Assembly: GCA_041576975.1 (NCBI GenBank)
Contig: JBFGJY010000016.1
Span: forward strand, 1 to 46,266
DNA from: JBFGJY01 sp041576975
GTDB taxonomy: Bacteria; Pseudomonadota; Gammaproteobacteria; UBA4575
Length of the DNA: 46,266 nt
Direction of reading: 5' to 3'
Part shown: piece by piece, positions 1 to 7,551 of the stretch
How the letters are laid out: each line of letters opens with the position of its first letter
Position numbering within the stretch: the first letter of the stretch is position 1
The notes under the pieces: model-generated
Seen by the model: only the letters and a program-made list of their open reading frames with translations
Told to the model about the DNA's origin: nothing
Databases searched by the model: none
Translations under genes and position numbers: made by a program

Positions 1-42
1 CACAACTGTGTGTCAATGCTTGCTGTGGGTCACAAGCTTTCG

Positions 43-438
43 TTAAATGAATTTATCGATGATAGGAAATGCATTTTTACTGTACGCAACTATGAGAATA
101 TATATAAATGTCAATAGTGCCAGACACCATGAAGTAACCCGTATACTCTTTGTCTTGCCATGCTTTAGTGCAATTGTTCCCAAAAAAATATATGCCAGTA
201 AAGCTACAATCTTGGCATTTATCCAAGTAGCGGGTCCAGGATATTGTGATGTAATTAGTACTAAAACTACAGCTGACAATAGCAGAATAGTGTCATTAAT
301 ATGCGGTGCTATTTTTACCCAACGTAGCTGTAACATTGAAGATGATTGAATCATCCAAATGCCACGGATAAAAAATCCCACAATCGAAATTAAAGCAGTA
401 GCAACATGAATAAATTTTAAAATTGTGTAACTAGACAT
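43..438 (-). CDS. SirB2-like integral membrane protein
   Basis: A 131-residue protein that is hydrophobic along most of its length, with about four membrane segments: residues about 5-30, 45-65, 70-92 and 100-120. The pattern (ILKFIHVATA at the N terminus, a GIWM segment, APHINDTILL, WINAKIVALLAYI) matches the SirB2 family of small inner-membrane proteins, whose biochemical role is not established. It starts 30 bases after the stop of the truncated hemoglobin gene and on the same strand, so the two are probably co-transcribed. That context hints at a role near haem, oxygen or respiration, but this is inference. Family call fairly sure; function unknown. Confidence 0.8.
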   Translation of the reverse strand: MSSYTILKFIHVATALISIVGFFIRGIWMIQSSSMLQLRWVKIAPHINDTILLLSAVVLVLITSQYPGPATWINAKIVALLAYIFLGTIALKHGKTKSIRVTSWCLALLTFIYILIVAYSKNAFPIIDKFI

Positions 439-468
439 ACGGCTGTGTTTATTTTGTTAACCACCAAA

Positions 469-840
469 CTATACTTCGACAATATCTCCTTTCAAGCTCG
501 ATACAAATACAGCTATTTCATCACATTCTTGCTTGGGAATATTTAATGCGGCCATGGAATCTCCGGCGTGCTCTAAAAACACTGACCAATCACTTTCACT
601 TATTTTCATGCCCATATGTGATGCTTTCATACCTCGGCCAGTGTAATACATCGGGCCACCCGCACTTGAGCACAAATAATCAATAAGTAGCTGCTTTTCT
701 CTTGCTAGGCCATCATCTCCTCGATTTTGCCAAAAACGACCAAGTTGTGGATCTGATTCCAAACGAGGTAACAAATTTTCTACAAATGTAGTAATCCCGT
801 CGTAACCGCCTAAACGTTCATAAAGTGTTTTTCCATTCAT
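469..840 (-). CDS. Group I truncated hemoglobin
   Basis: 123 residues, the usual length for a single-domain truncated (2-over-2) hemoglobin. The N terminus (LYERLGGYDGI) is the typical start of the family. The proximal haem-ligand histidine is the one in KASHMGMKI, following a YTGRGMK stretch that corresponds to the family's Y-x-GRDMK motif. Such proteins bind haem and O2 or NO in the cytoplasm and are often linked to NO detoxification or oxygen handling. It is the first gene of a probable two-gene unit with the SirB2-like gene downstream. Function in this organism is inferred from family only. Confidence 0.88.
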   Translation of the reverse strand: MNGKTLYERLGGYDGITTFVENLLPRLESDPQLGRFWQNRGDDGLAREKQLLIDYLCSSAGGPMYYTGRGMKASHMGMKISESDWSVFLEHAGDSMAALNIPKQECDEIAVFVSSLKGDIVEV

Positions 841-1106
841 AAGGATTCCCCAATATCATTAATCAATAGCAGCTGTACTTGGTATCTTGATCATCTAAAT
901 TGACCATCTCTCTCATCGTTTAAGCTGATGAATTACATCCCTGTGCAATATAGTGATGCAGTCTATCATTGGAATTCCCATTTTAGGTCGTAAGCGGCGA
1001 TACATTTACAAATGTTCCTATATTTACCAGTATTTAAGGTCATCTTTTACATAACGATGAAGATCGACTTCACCTTTAATGATTACAATTAGTTCCATTA
1101 TTGGAA

Positions 1107-2065
1107 TTAGTGCACGAACAACGTTGCCTTGCGATCTGCAAGAGAAATCGTAGCGATCGCGCCCAAATTAAATTCCACATAGTCTTGCTCAATCCCATCA
1201 CTAAAAATTACACCAGTTTCTGCCATATTTGATGAGAGTATTAGTGGATTGCCAGAGGTAATAACTCCATACACTAAAGACGCTTGGCTAGCCTTACTGG
1301 GGAAGGGTTCTCTCACGGAATAGATCAGGTAATTCTCATCCCACGCAAAACCTCCTCCATTTGGTGGTGGTATGAGACTTGTCCTCCAAGAGCTGAAACG
1401 ATACCTGTAGCGCCTGAGTAAATGGATCGTAACCAACCAGTAGATCCCGCACCCGAGGAGATGATTACGCCACTAGAGGAATGTTCTTCGCATCTATCAC
1501 CATGTTGAATCTGATATTTAGCCGATATATGGGTTTTCTGTCCAATAAATAAATCATTGAACGCCAAAATTTTTTGCCCGTCATTTAACTTAGCTTCAGC
1601 CATGGTTACTGTTTTTGTATGAGCTGAGTTTTTAAGTGCTTTCTCAATTGCCGATCTAAATGAGTATTGATCAAATGGAAGTAATACGCCTTCAATTGTA
1701 CTTGGATCTGGGTTGATCGCTAATATGGGTTGAACCGTTAGATACTTAGCAGTGTTTACAACTAATCCATCAATACCAATTGTTATAACGAGATCATTTT
1801 CATCGAACATGAATTGAGGAAGATAACCTCTCTCAATCACATGCTGCTTTACACCACGAGGTATGTTTTCACGAATTGTGTTTACTACTTCGTGATACAA
1901 ATCATGTCTAGCCTCAATTGGTTCGAACACCTGTCCTGCGTGCTCCAAATAGAAGCGAGCTTGTGCAGGCGTATTAAAACGGTCAGTCAACTCTTCCAAT
2001 TCAGTCTTACGAGTAACAATGATCGCTTTTTCGAAACGATTCTTACGAGTTGCAGTTCTGAGCAT
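1107..2065 (-). pseudogene. NAD(+)/NADH kinase-like gene, frameshifted
   Basis: Two overlapping reading frames together make one ATP-NAD kinase-like protein. The first (1325-2065) runs to SALGGQ near 1385, then the reading continues one frame over as SLIPPPNGGGFAWDENYL and ends at 1107. Adding one A to the short A run near 1383-1386 restores a single frame of about 318 residues. The GAGSTGW segment corresponds to the family's TGSTAY-like motif. The diagnostic GGDGT motif reads GIDGL (residues 97-101), keeping the Asp but losing a Gly and the Thr. The start codon lies two bases after the stop that SPFH would have if its own frameshift were repaired, so the genes were once tightly coupled. It may be a decaying gene or carry a sequencing error; the altered motif favours altered or lost activity. 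Confidence 0.72.
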
Positions 2066-2132
2066 TGTTAGGCCACTTCCTTATCTTGACCAACCCACTT
2101 TACGAATTGACCTAACATGTCTGGATTAATGT

Positions 2133-2951
2133 TTAATGTTTCAATCTTTCCAGCATTTGCAGCCCAATCTTTAAAGGCCATCGCAAGCAATGCTTTTGAT
2201 CCATTTCACTATATGGGGTTAGCTTCATTTCCTCCGCCTTGGCTTCGGCTTCAGCTAAGGTGAGACTGTTTGCTGCTTGCATATCTACCAAGTCTTTACG
2301 ACGTTCTTCAAGTTCGACTTCTGTTTGCATCTCTTTTCTCTTGAGATTGTCTTCCTCAGTCTGCGCAGCGGAACGTCGATCATAGACAGCTTGATCTGCC
2401 CGCTTTTTCAAAGACTCACGATAATCAGCTTCTAATGCTTTTTGCATTTCAGGTTTAGGATTAATCGCATTAATATGTAGTTTTTCAATCACTATTCCTA
2501 ATGCGGAAAGGCCTTCTTCCTTATGAATATTTGTCAATACATGATCCGAAATACTCTTTACATCACGGATAGCAGCTTCTAAATCCATCTCATTTACACG
2601 TGTCCGAGTGTAAGCTTGAACCGTATTGACAATTCTTTGAACTAACTTTTCAGGGTCTTTATTTCGATATCGACCAGTTTTAGAATCGATCGTAAAATCC
2701 AAGTACTTCGCAGTTAGTTCAGGGTTTTTAAATCGATATATAAGTTGTCCTTGAACCGCAATCTCTTGAAAGTTTGAAGTGACTTCATTAAAAATGAAGT
2801 CGGTATCTTGCGTCATAATAGGTACGTTTACGATCGTAGTATTATGGGGTAGGTACCAGAGGGCTCGACCTTCGCCTTTTTTAGTGATTTTACCATTACG
2901 ATAGGCAATTACGTACATGTTTGGTTCACCTTTAAAATATTTAATGAACAT
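2133..2951 (-). CDS. SPFH/band-7 domain protein, 3' frameshift
   Basis: The first ~170 residues are an SPFH (stomatin/prohibitin) domain: VPIMTQDTDFIFNEV, then QGQLIYRFKNPEL and VNTVQAYTRTRV. A charged alpha-helical coiled-coil follows from about 175 to 245. There is no N-terminal membrane helix, unlike HflK and HflC in this window. The start is supported by an AAAGGAG box about six bases upstream. The last 20 residues look out of frame: at an AAAA run (plus-strand T run 2194-2197) one missing base switches the frame. The alternative frame reads KALLAMAFKDWAANAGKIE and stops at 2068, just before the NAD kinase-like start, giving about 294 residues. Role unknown; SPFH proteins scaffold membrane microdomains or protease complexes. 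Confidence 0.78.
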   Translation of the reverse strand: MFIKYFKGEPNMYVIAYRNGKITKKGEGRALWYLPHNTTIVNVPIMTQDTDFIFNEVTSNFQEIAVQGQLIYRFKNPELTAKYLDFTIDSKTGRYRNKDPEKLVQRIVNTVQAYTRTRVNEMDLEAAIRDVKSISDHVLTNIHKEEGLSALGIVIEKLHINAINPKPEMQKALEADYRESLKKRADQAVYDRRSAAQTEEDNLKRKEMQTEVELEERRKDLVDMQAANSLTLAEAEAKAEEMKLTPYSEMDQKHCLRWPLKIGLQMLERLKH

Positions 2952-2977
2952 GTCGTATCTCCTTTCTCTTTTAGGAA

Positions 2978-3643
2978 CTATTTAATAACTAAAACCTGTT
3001 TTGGATTCTTCAATTTATAAAGCTTGGCTGGCCGATGAGCTCCCTCTTTTTTCATGTTTTTTGTTTCAACAATTGAATCCAGTGCTAAAATTGACTTACG
3101 AAAATTTCGTTTATCAATATCCTCTTGTAAAATAATCTCGTAGACATTTTGTAATTCAGTCAATGTGAACTCCATTGGCATAAATTGAAATGCAATAGTT
3201 GAGTAAGTTAATTTTGCTGTTAATCTTTCATAAGCTCTTTCAACAAATTCACTATGATCAAAAGCTAAGCTGGGAAGTTCTTTCATGCCGAACCATCCAA
3301 CTGCATCCGCGTCGCTAGATGGACGAATTGCTAATTTGTTTGAAGGGATCAGTGCATAGTAAGCAACAGAAATCACACGTTCACGTGGGTCACGCTTCAC
3401 TGCTCCAAACGTATAAAGCTGCTCCAGATAAACATTTGAAATACCAGCTTCTTCATCCAATTCCCGTGCTGCACATTCATCAAGTGTTTCTTTCATTTGT
3501 AGAAAGCCACCTGGCAATGCCCATTTACCTCGATAAGGGGTCTCGCGCCGCTTAATTAGCAAAAGCTGTAGGCGCTCGTCACGTATTGTGAATATCACAA
3601 TATCTGTAGTTACAGCAGGATGTGGATATTCGTATTTATACAT
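2978..3643 (-). CDS. NUDIX protein with winged helix, NrtR-like regulator
   Basis: 221 residues. The N-terminal two thirds form a NUDIX hydrolase fold with an intact NUDIX box (G-x5-E-x7-REUxEExGU, from GFLQMKE to RELDEEAGI at about residues 46-68). The C-terminal third (residues about 140-221) has the helical, basic look of the winged-helix domain of NrtR/ADP-ribose-sensing regulators, including NFRKSILAL and RPAKLYKLK. NrtR proteins repress NAD-metabolism operons and respond to ADP-ribose or related nucleotides. The downstream NAD kinase-like gene fits that theme. It is first in the operon and sits 15 bases from a pair of palindromes, so autoregulation is likely. A catalytically active NUDIX hydrolase remains possible because the box is complete. 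Confidence 0.85.
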   Translation of the reverse strand: MYKYEYPHPAVTTDIVIFTIRDERLQLLLIKRRETPYRGKWALPGGFLQMKETLDECAARELDEEAGISNVYLEQLYTFGAVKRDPRERVISVAYYALIPSNKLAIRPSSDADAVGWFGMKELPSLAFDHSEFVERAYERLTAKLTYSTIAFQFMPMEFTLTELQNVYEIILQEDIDKRNFRKSILALDSIVETKNMKKEGAHRPAKLYKLKNPKQVLVIK

Positions 3644-3657
3644 AATCCTTCTCAGTT

Positions 3658-3674
3658 AGTGTATTATTTACACT
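3658..3674. promoter_or_regulatory. Putative operator O1
   Basis: The 17-base sequence AGTGTATTATTTACACT is an inverted repeat with 7-base arms (6 of 7 matching) around TAT. Its centre (3666) is 25 bases from the centre of the second palindrome and falls near the expected transcription start. It shares the AGTGTAT half-site with that second site. Probable binding site of the adjacent NUDIX regulator; this is inference. Confidence 0.65.
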
Positions 3675-3677
3675 TAC

Positions 3678-3706
3678 ATGTTAGTGTATACAATACACTA
3701 TGTCAA
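3678..3706 (-). promoter_or_regulatory. Promoter of the NUDIX-SPFH-NAD kinase operon
   Basis: On the minus strand TTGACA (3701-3706) is a consensus -35 box. It is followed by a 17-base spacer and TAACAT (3678-3683), a four-of-six match to the -10 consensus. The spacer is almost entirely filled by the perfect palindrome 3682-3700, so a bound repressor would block RNA polymerase. The NUDIX start codon is at 3643, giving a leader of roughly 25 bases. Confidence 0.65.
3682..3700. promoter_or_regulatory. Putative operator O2 (perfect palindrome)
   Basis: TAGTGTATACAATACACTA: two 8-base arms, perfectly complementary, around a 3-base centre. It lies inside the -35/-10 spacer of the NUDIX operon promoter. 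Together with O1 it makes a two-site, about 2.4-helical-turn arrangement typical of dimeric repressors binding in tandem. Confidence 0.7.
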
Positions 3707-3938
3707 CACCCAAGAACGTATTGATTTATTGGGGGCTAGAATTGGGTGTTGCTTGAAGGCTCTATTTCTGCAGGAAGTAGAGGTGTAAATTGAGTGTTAC
3801 TTTATGAGGAAATTAGTAACTGACTGATTATGATAGGCAACAAATTAATGTACCAAAGAATGCGTATCTACTGATTATTCCTAAAATGTCCGCTTTGATT
3901 CAAATGTGGCCACATAGTCTAATTTTGAATTAACAAGC

Positions 3939-3967
3939 AAAAAGCCCCTCATTAGCGGGGCTTTTTT
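3939..3967 (-). terminator. Rho-independent terminator after the lipoprotein gene
   Basis: Stem AAAAGCCCC / GGGGCTTTT with an 8-base loop, and T runs on both strands. It lies 27 bases past the stop of the lipoprotein gene on the minus strand. It also shields the operator region of the NUDIX operon from upstream read-through. Could work in both directions. Confidence 0.88.
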
Positions 3968-3994
3968 AAACGTCCATGTTAAAGATTTCCCTAA

Positions 3995-4462
3995 TTATGC
4001 TCTCATCTTCCAGCTACCATCTGCTTGGCGGCATGCGGTTCCATAGACCTGTTCAGTACTGCCACCAATTTGAGTATCCATAGTGAATTCGCGACAAGGC
4101 GTTCCATAACCTGAATCATAAGTGCGTGTAGGGGTTACCGTGTATTCAGTACCTGAGTCAGGATTCACCCATTCTCTAGATGTGCCGGTACGCGCAGTTT
4201 CTAAAGTTTGGCCCGCTCGATAACGATCCAGTTCATCGAGCTGGCGCCCGATATTGCTTCCCACCAGTGCCCCAATCAAGGTGCCAGCAGCTGCAGCCCA
4301 TACCTGTCCTCGGCCATCACCAATGGTCGAGCCTAATACTCCGCCAATAACACCACCGGCGACTGTGCCTTGAGTCTCCCTACTCGGCGTATGGTATGTC
4401 GCACAGCCACTCAAAATCGTACTAGCAATAAGTATCATGGCTACTATGAAATTTTTATACAT
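3995..4462 (-). CDS. Glycine-zipper surface lipoprotein (17 kDa antigen-like)
   Basis: About 155 residues from the ATG at 4462. I prefer that ATG to a GTG five codons upstream because a GGGGG box sits just ahead of it. A lipoprotein signal peptide ends in the lipobox LSGC, followed by ATYHTPSRETQG. Next is a glycine-zipper segment (GTVAGGVIGGVLGSTIGDGRG ... AAAGTLIGALVGSNIG), the two-helix glycine-rich motif of the Rickettsia 17 kDa antigen and the RT0821/Lpp0805 family. The C-terminal part (CREF ... YGTACRQADGSWK) is the small conserved domain at the end of that family. Predicted outer-membrane lipoprotein with a probable envelope-integrity role. It is monocistronic, with its own terminator. 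Confidence 0.85.
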   Translation of the reverse strand: MYKNFIVAMILIASTILSGCATYHTPSRETQGTVAGGVIGGVLGSTIGDGRGQVWAAAAGTLIGALVGSNIGRQLDELDRYRAGQTLETARTGTSREWVNPDSGTEYTVTPTRTYDSGYGTPCREFTMDTQIGGSTEQVYGTACRQADGSWKMRA

Positions 4463-4746
4463 GATTACCCCCTTCACAATTTAATATCTAATAATAACTA
4501 CAACGTTCAAAATGCGATTTGGTTTACATAAATGCTTTGTTAATAAATAAAACCACCAGAAGAATTCTGTCCGTATTGAAACTTTTGACCCATGTATTTG
4601 ACTATAGTTTCGCACGCAAATTGTGAAAATAATAAGGAAAAGTAAACTGACTTATTTATAAGTTCTTGTTAAATATAGAAGATTCGTGATCGAGACTTAA
4701 TTAACTACTTAAATATGGTGTAAGTAATAGAGCTTATTCAAACCAA

Positions 4747-5736
4747 CTACATCATCTGCTTAATTTCCCATTTCCAAGCATGTTCTACAATTTCTTCCAA
4801 AGCAGAGTACTGTGTTCTCCAATTTAATATTTGTTTTGCAAGAGCTGCATCGGCCACCAGCACTGCAGGGTCACCTTCCCTTCTGTCTGCTTTTTGAACT
4901 TTAATTATTTTATTTGTTACCTGCTTAGCCGTATCGATTACTTGTTTGACAGTGTAACCGTTTCCATTTCCCAAATTAAATTGTCTACTGGTCTTTTCTC
5001 GCAACATGTATTCTGTAGCGAGTAAATGTGCTTTACATAAGTCAACGATGTGAATGTAATCTCTTACACAAGTACCATCTTGAGTATCGTAATTTTCACC
5101 AAAAATACTGATTGTATCGCGACGACCCGATGCTGCCTGTAATACTAAAGGAATTAAATGCGTCTCTGGGTCATGTCGTTCACCAAGTCTTGTTTTTGGA
5201 TCTGCCCCTGCTGCATTAAAATATCTCAGACAAATTGATTTAAGCCCATAGGCTTGATCATAACTTTCAAGCATCTGCTCAACCATAAGCTTACTGTGCC
5301 CATAGGGATTGATTGGATGTTTTGGATGTGCTTCATCAATTGGCACGTATTCAGGTTCGCCAAAAATAGCTGCAGTGGAAGAGAACACAAAGTTATTAAC
5401 TTTATTAGCAACCATGCATTCCAATAACGTTTGTGTAGCTACTACATTATTTCGGTAGTATTTAAATGGGTCACGTACCGATTCACCAACATCTATATGT
5501 GCTGCAAAATGCATTACTACATCTATATTTCGCTCCTTGAAAATTTGATTTATTTTATGATAATCATGAAGATCTGCCCGAATAAATTCTGCACCGATAA
5601 CTGCATCTTCAAACCCGGTTGATAAATTATCTATAACAATTACTTGGTGCTCTAGCTCGTGTAGCATTAGCGTCATATGTGAGCCAATATATCCGGCCCC
5701 ACCAACAATTAAGAAAGTTTTATCCTTCAAACTCAT
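4747..5736 (-). CDS. galE: UDP-glucose 4-epimerase
   Basis: 329 residues, typical GalE length. NAD-binding GGAGYIG at residues 12-18; the catalytic set is S119-S120-T121 with Y145-GHS-K149 (YxxxK), all as expected for an extended short-chain dehydrogenase. RYFNAAGADP and the HDPETHLIPL stretch are GalE signatures. It interconverts UDP-glucose and UDP-galactose in the cytoplasm, feeding envelope polysaccharide and galactose use. Its start codon overlaps the start codon of the divergent phosphoesterase gene in the four bases CATG, and no good ribosome site is visible for either. The 284 bases downstream to the lipoprotein gene hold no clear feature. Confidence 0.93.
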   Translation of the reverse strand: MSLKDKTFLIVGGAGYIGSHMTLMLHELEHQVIVIDNLSTGFEDAVIGAEFIRADLHDYHKINQIFKERNIDVVMHFAAHIDVGESVRDPFKYYRNNVVATQTLLECMVANKVNNFVFSSTAAIFGEPEYVPIDEAHPKHPINPYGHSKLMVEQMLESYDQAYGLKSICLRYFNAAGADPKTRLGERHDPETHLIPLVLQAASGRRDTISIFGENYDTQDGTCVRDYIHIVDLCKAHLLATEYMLREKTSRQFNLGNGNGYTVKQVIDTAKQVTNKIIKVQKADRREGDPAVLVADAALAKQILNWRTQYSALEEIVEHAWKWEIKQMM

Positions 5737-6277
5737 GGTTAAAAATGAAATTAATTATTCACTTTGGTTAAGACCTGCACAGACACAAATTGATGAATTT
5801 ACAGAAATTATATCAGGTTTGGCGCACAGCTATTGCACCACACCATTTCCTCCACACATTACATTACTCTCTAGCATCCCAACCAAACTGAGTATCATAA
5901 AACAGATTTGCAAAAAGATTGTTGATCAAACGCAAGAATTCGAAATTCCATTGCAAAAAATTGACTATACAAAAGCATATTATCGTAATTTTTTTATTCT
6001 TGCTGATTTAACTCAGGAATTATCTAAAATTTATGAAAAAGCAAAAATAGAGCTGGCTTATAAAACAAATGAAGACTTTATGCCCCACTTAAGTTTATTG
6101 TATGGAAAACTTGATTTGAAAACTAAGAACAAATTAAAAGAAAAACTTGAAGGCACTTACCCAAAAAAAGTTAATTGCCAACGACTTGATATTTACAACT
6201 CAGCTGGAAATGTTTCTGATTGGTTCCTGATTGAGTCTTATCCTTTTATAGAAACTAAAATACAGAATTACAAATAA
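5735..6277 (+). CDS. 2H phosphoesterase, cyclic phosphodiesterase-like
   Basis: 180 residues with two H-x-T/S motifs, PHITLL (about residue 40) and PHLSLLYG (about residue 115), the two catalytic tetrapeptides of the 2H phosphoesterase superfamily. The opening NYSLWLRPA resembles CPDase-type enzymes that open ADP-ribose 1'',2''-cyclic phosphate or RNA 2',3'-cyclic ends. The substrate here is unknown. It is lysine- and AT-rich compared with its neighbours. It overlaps galE by two bases at its start and purA by 23 bases at its end, so any promoter must lie inside galE. This packing and composition suggest a late insertion. Family fairly sure; exact reaction not. Confidence 0.78.
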   Translation: MVKNEINYSLWLRPAQTQIDEFTEIISGLAHSYCTTPFPPHITLLSSIPTKLSIIKQICKKIVDQTQEFEIPLQKIDYTKAYYRNFFILADLTQELSKIYEKAKIELAYKTNEDFMPHLSLLYGKLDLKTKNKLKEKLEGTYPKKVNCQRLDIYNSAGNVSDWFLIESYPFIETKIQNYK

Positions 6278-7544
6278 TATTGTGATTTCGATCAGGTCCA
6301 GTTGAAACTAAATCAATGGGCACACCTAATAATTCTTGAATGCGATCTAAATAGTCTTTAGCTTGTTTTGGAAGTTGATTGAACGCTGTAACTCCCAATG
6401 TAGATTGCTGCCACCCAGCATGTTCTTCATAAATTGGCTCACATTGATCAAAGGCGCCGGCATGCATGGGAAAATAATTTAATGCTTTACCTTGATGCTT
6501 ATACTCCGTACAAATTTTTATTACCTTAAGGCCATCGAGTACATCAAGCTTAGTAATACATAATCCAGTGATGCCATTAATTTGCATTGCACGACGTAAC
6601 GCAACTGCATCTAACCAACCACAACGCCTTGCCCTACCAGTTGTAGCTCCAAATTCTTTACCACGACTAGCCAGCTCTTCACCCACCACATCAAATAATT
6701 CTGTTGGGAAAGGGCCTCCGCCTACGCGTGTAGTATAGGCCTTTACGATACCTAGTACATGATCAATCGCCCCAGGCCCAGTTCCACTACCAGTACATGC
6801 GCCGCCAGCAATTGTGTTGGAGGATGTTACAAACGGATAGGTGCCATGATCAATGTCTAATAAAGTACCTTGAGCACCTTCAAACAGAATTTTCTTTTTG
6901 CTCGCACGTAACTCATGAATTCGTGCAGATACATCTATTACTAATGGTGAAAGCATCTTTGCATAATCCCTACAAAGATTTTTAACTTCATCTAAATTAA
7001 TTGTGTCATGCTTAAAATATTCTTTAAGCACAAAATTATGATAGTCGACAATTTTTTCAAGTCGCTCATTGCAATATTGTTCATCAAACACATCTGCAAC
7101 ACGTAGCCCACGACGTGAAGCTTTGTCTTCGTATGCAGGGCCAATCCCACGCCCTGTCGTACCAATTGCAGCTTTACCAAGCGCTTTTTCGCGCGCTTGG
7201 TCTAATAAAACATGGTAAGGCAATAATAGTGGACACGCAGGAGAGACTCGAAGACGTTTTGCAACAGGAAATCCTTGCCCCTCAAGCATATCGATTTCTT
7301 CTTGCAATGCATCAGGTGCCAGCACTACTCCGTTACCAATCAGGCACTCCACATTCTCACGCAATATTCCAGAAGGTACTAAATGCAATATGGTTTGTTG
7401 ATCATTTACGACAATGGTGTGGCCGGCATTATGCCCACCTTGAAAACGCACTACTGCATCGGCTTGTTCCGTAAGCATATCAACAATTTTGCCTTTACCC
7501 TCATCGCCCCACTGAGTTCCAAGTATTACAACACTTTTTGCCAT
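6255..7544 (-). CDS. purA: Adenylosuccinate synthetase
   Basis: 429 residues, standard length. N-terminal GTP-binding loop GDEGKGK (residues 13-19) with QWGDEG, then FQGGHNAGHT, GTTGRGIGP, and the ATTGRARRCGWLD signature. Catalyses GTP-dependent joining of aspartate to IMP, the first committed step to AMP. It lies seven bases after hisZ and is probably co-transcribed with the hfl genes upstream, the order seen in gammaproteobacteria. The last 23 bases overlap the convergent phosphoesterase gene. Confidence 0.97.
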   Translation of the reverse strand: MAKSVVILGTQWGDEGKGKIVDMLTEQADAVVRFQGGHNAGHTIVVNDQQTILHLVPSGILRENVECLIGNGVVLAPDALQEEIDMLEGQGFPVAKRLRVSPACPLLLPYHVLLDQAREKALGKAAIGTTGRGIGPAYEDKASRRGLRVADVFDEQYCNERLEKIVDYHNFVLKEYFKHDTINLDEVKNLCRDYAKMLSPLVIDVSARIHELRASKKKILFEGAQGTLLDIDHGTYPFVTSSNTIAGGACTGSGTGPGAIDHVLGIVKAYTTRVGGGPFPTELFDVVGEELASRGKEFGATTGRARRCGWLDAVALRRAMQINGITGLCITKLDVLDGLKVIKICTEYKHQGKALNYFPMHAGAFDQCEPIYEEHAGWQQSTLGVTAFNQLPKQAKDYLDRIQELLGVPIDLVSTGPDRNHNIICNSVF

Positions 7545-7551
7545 AACTGTT

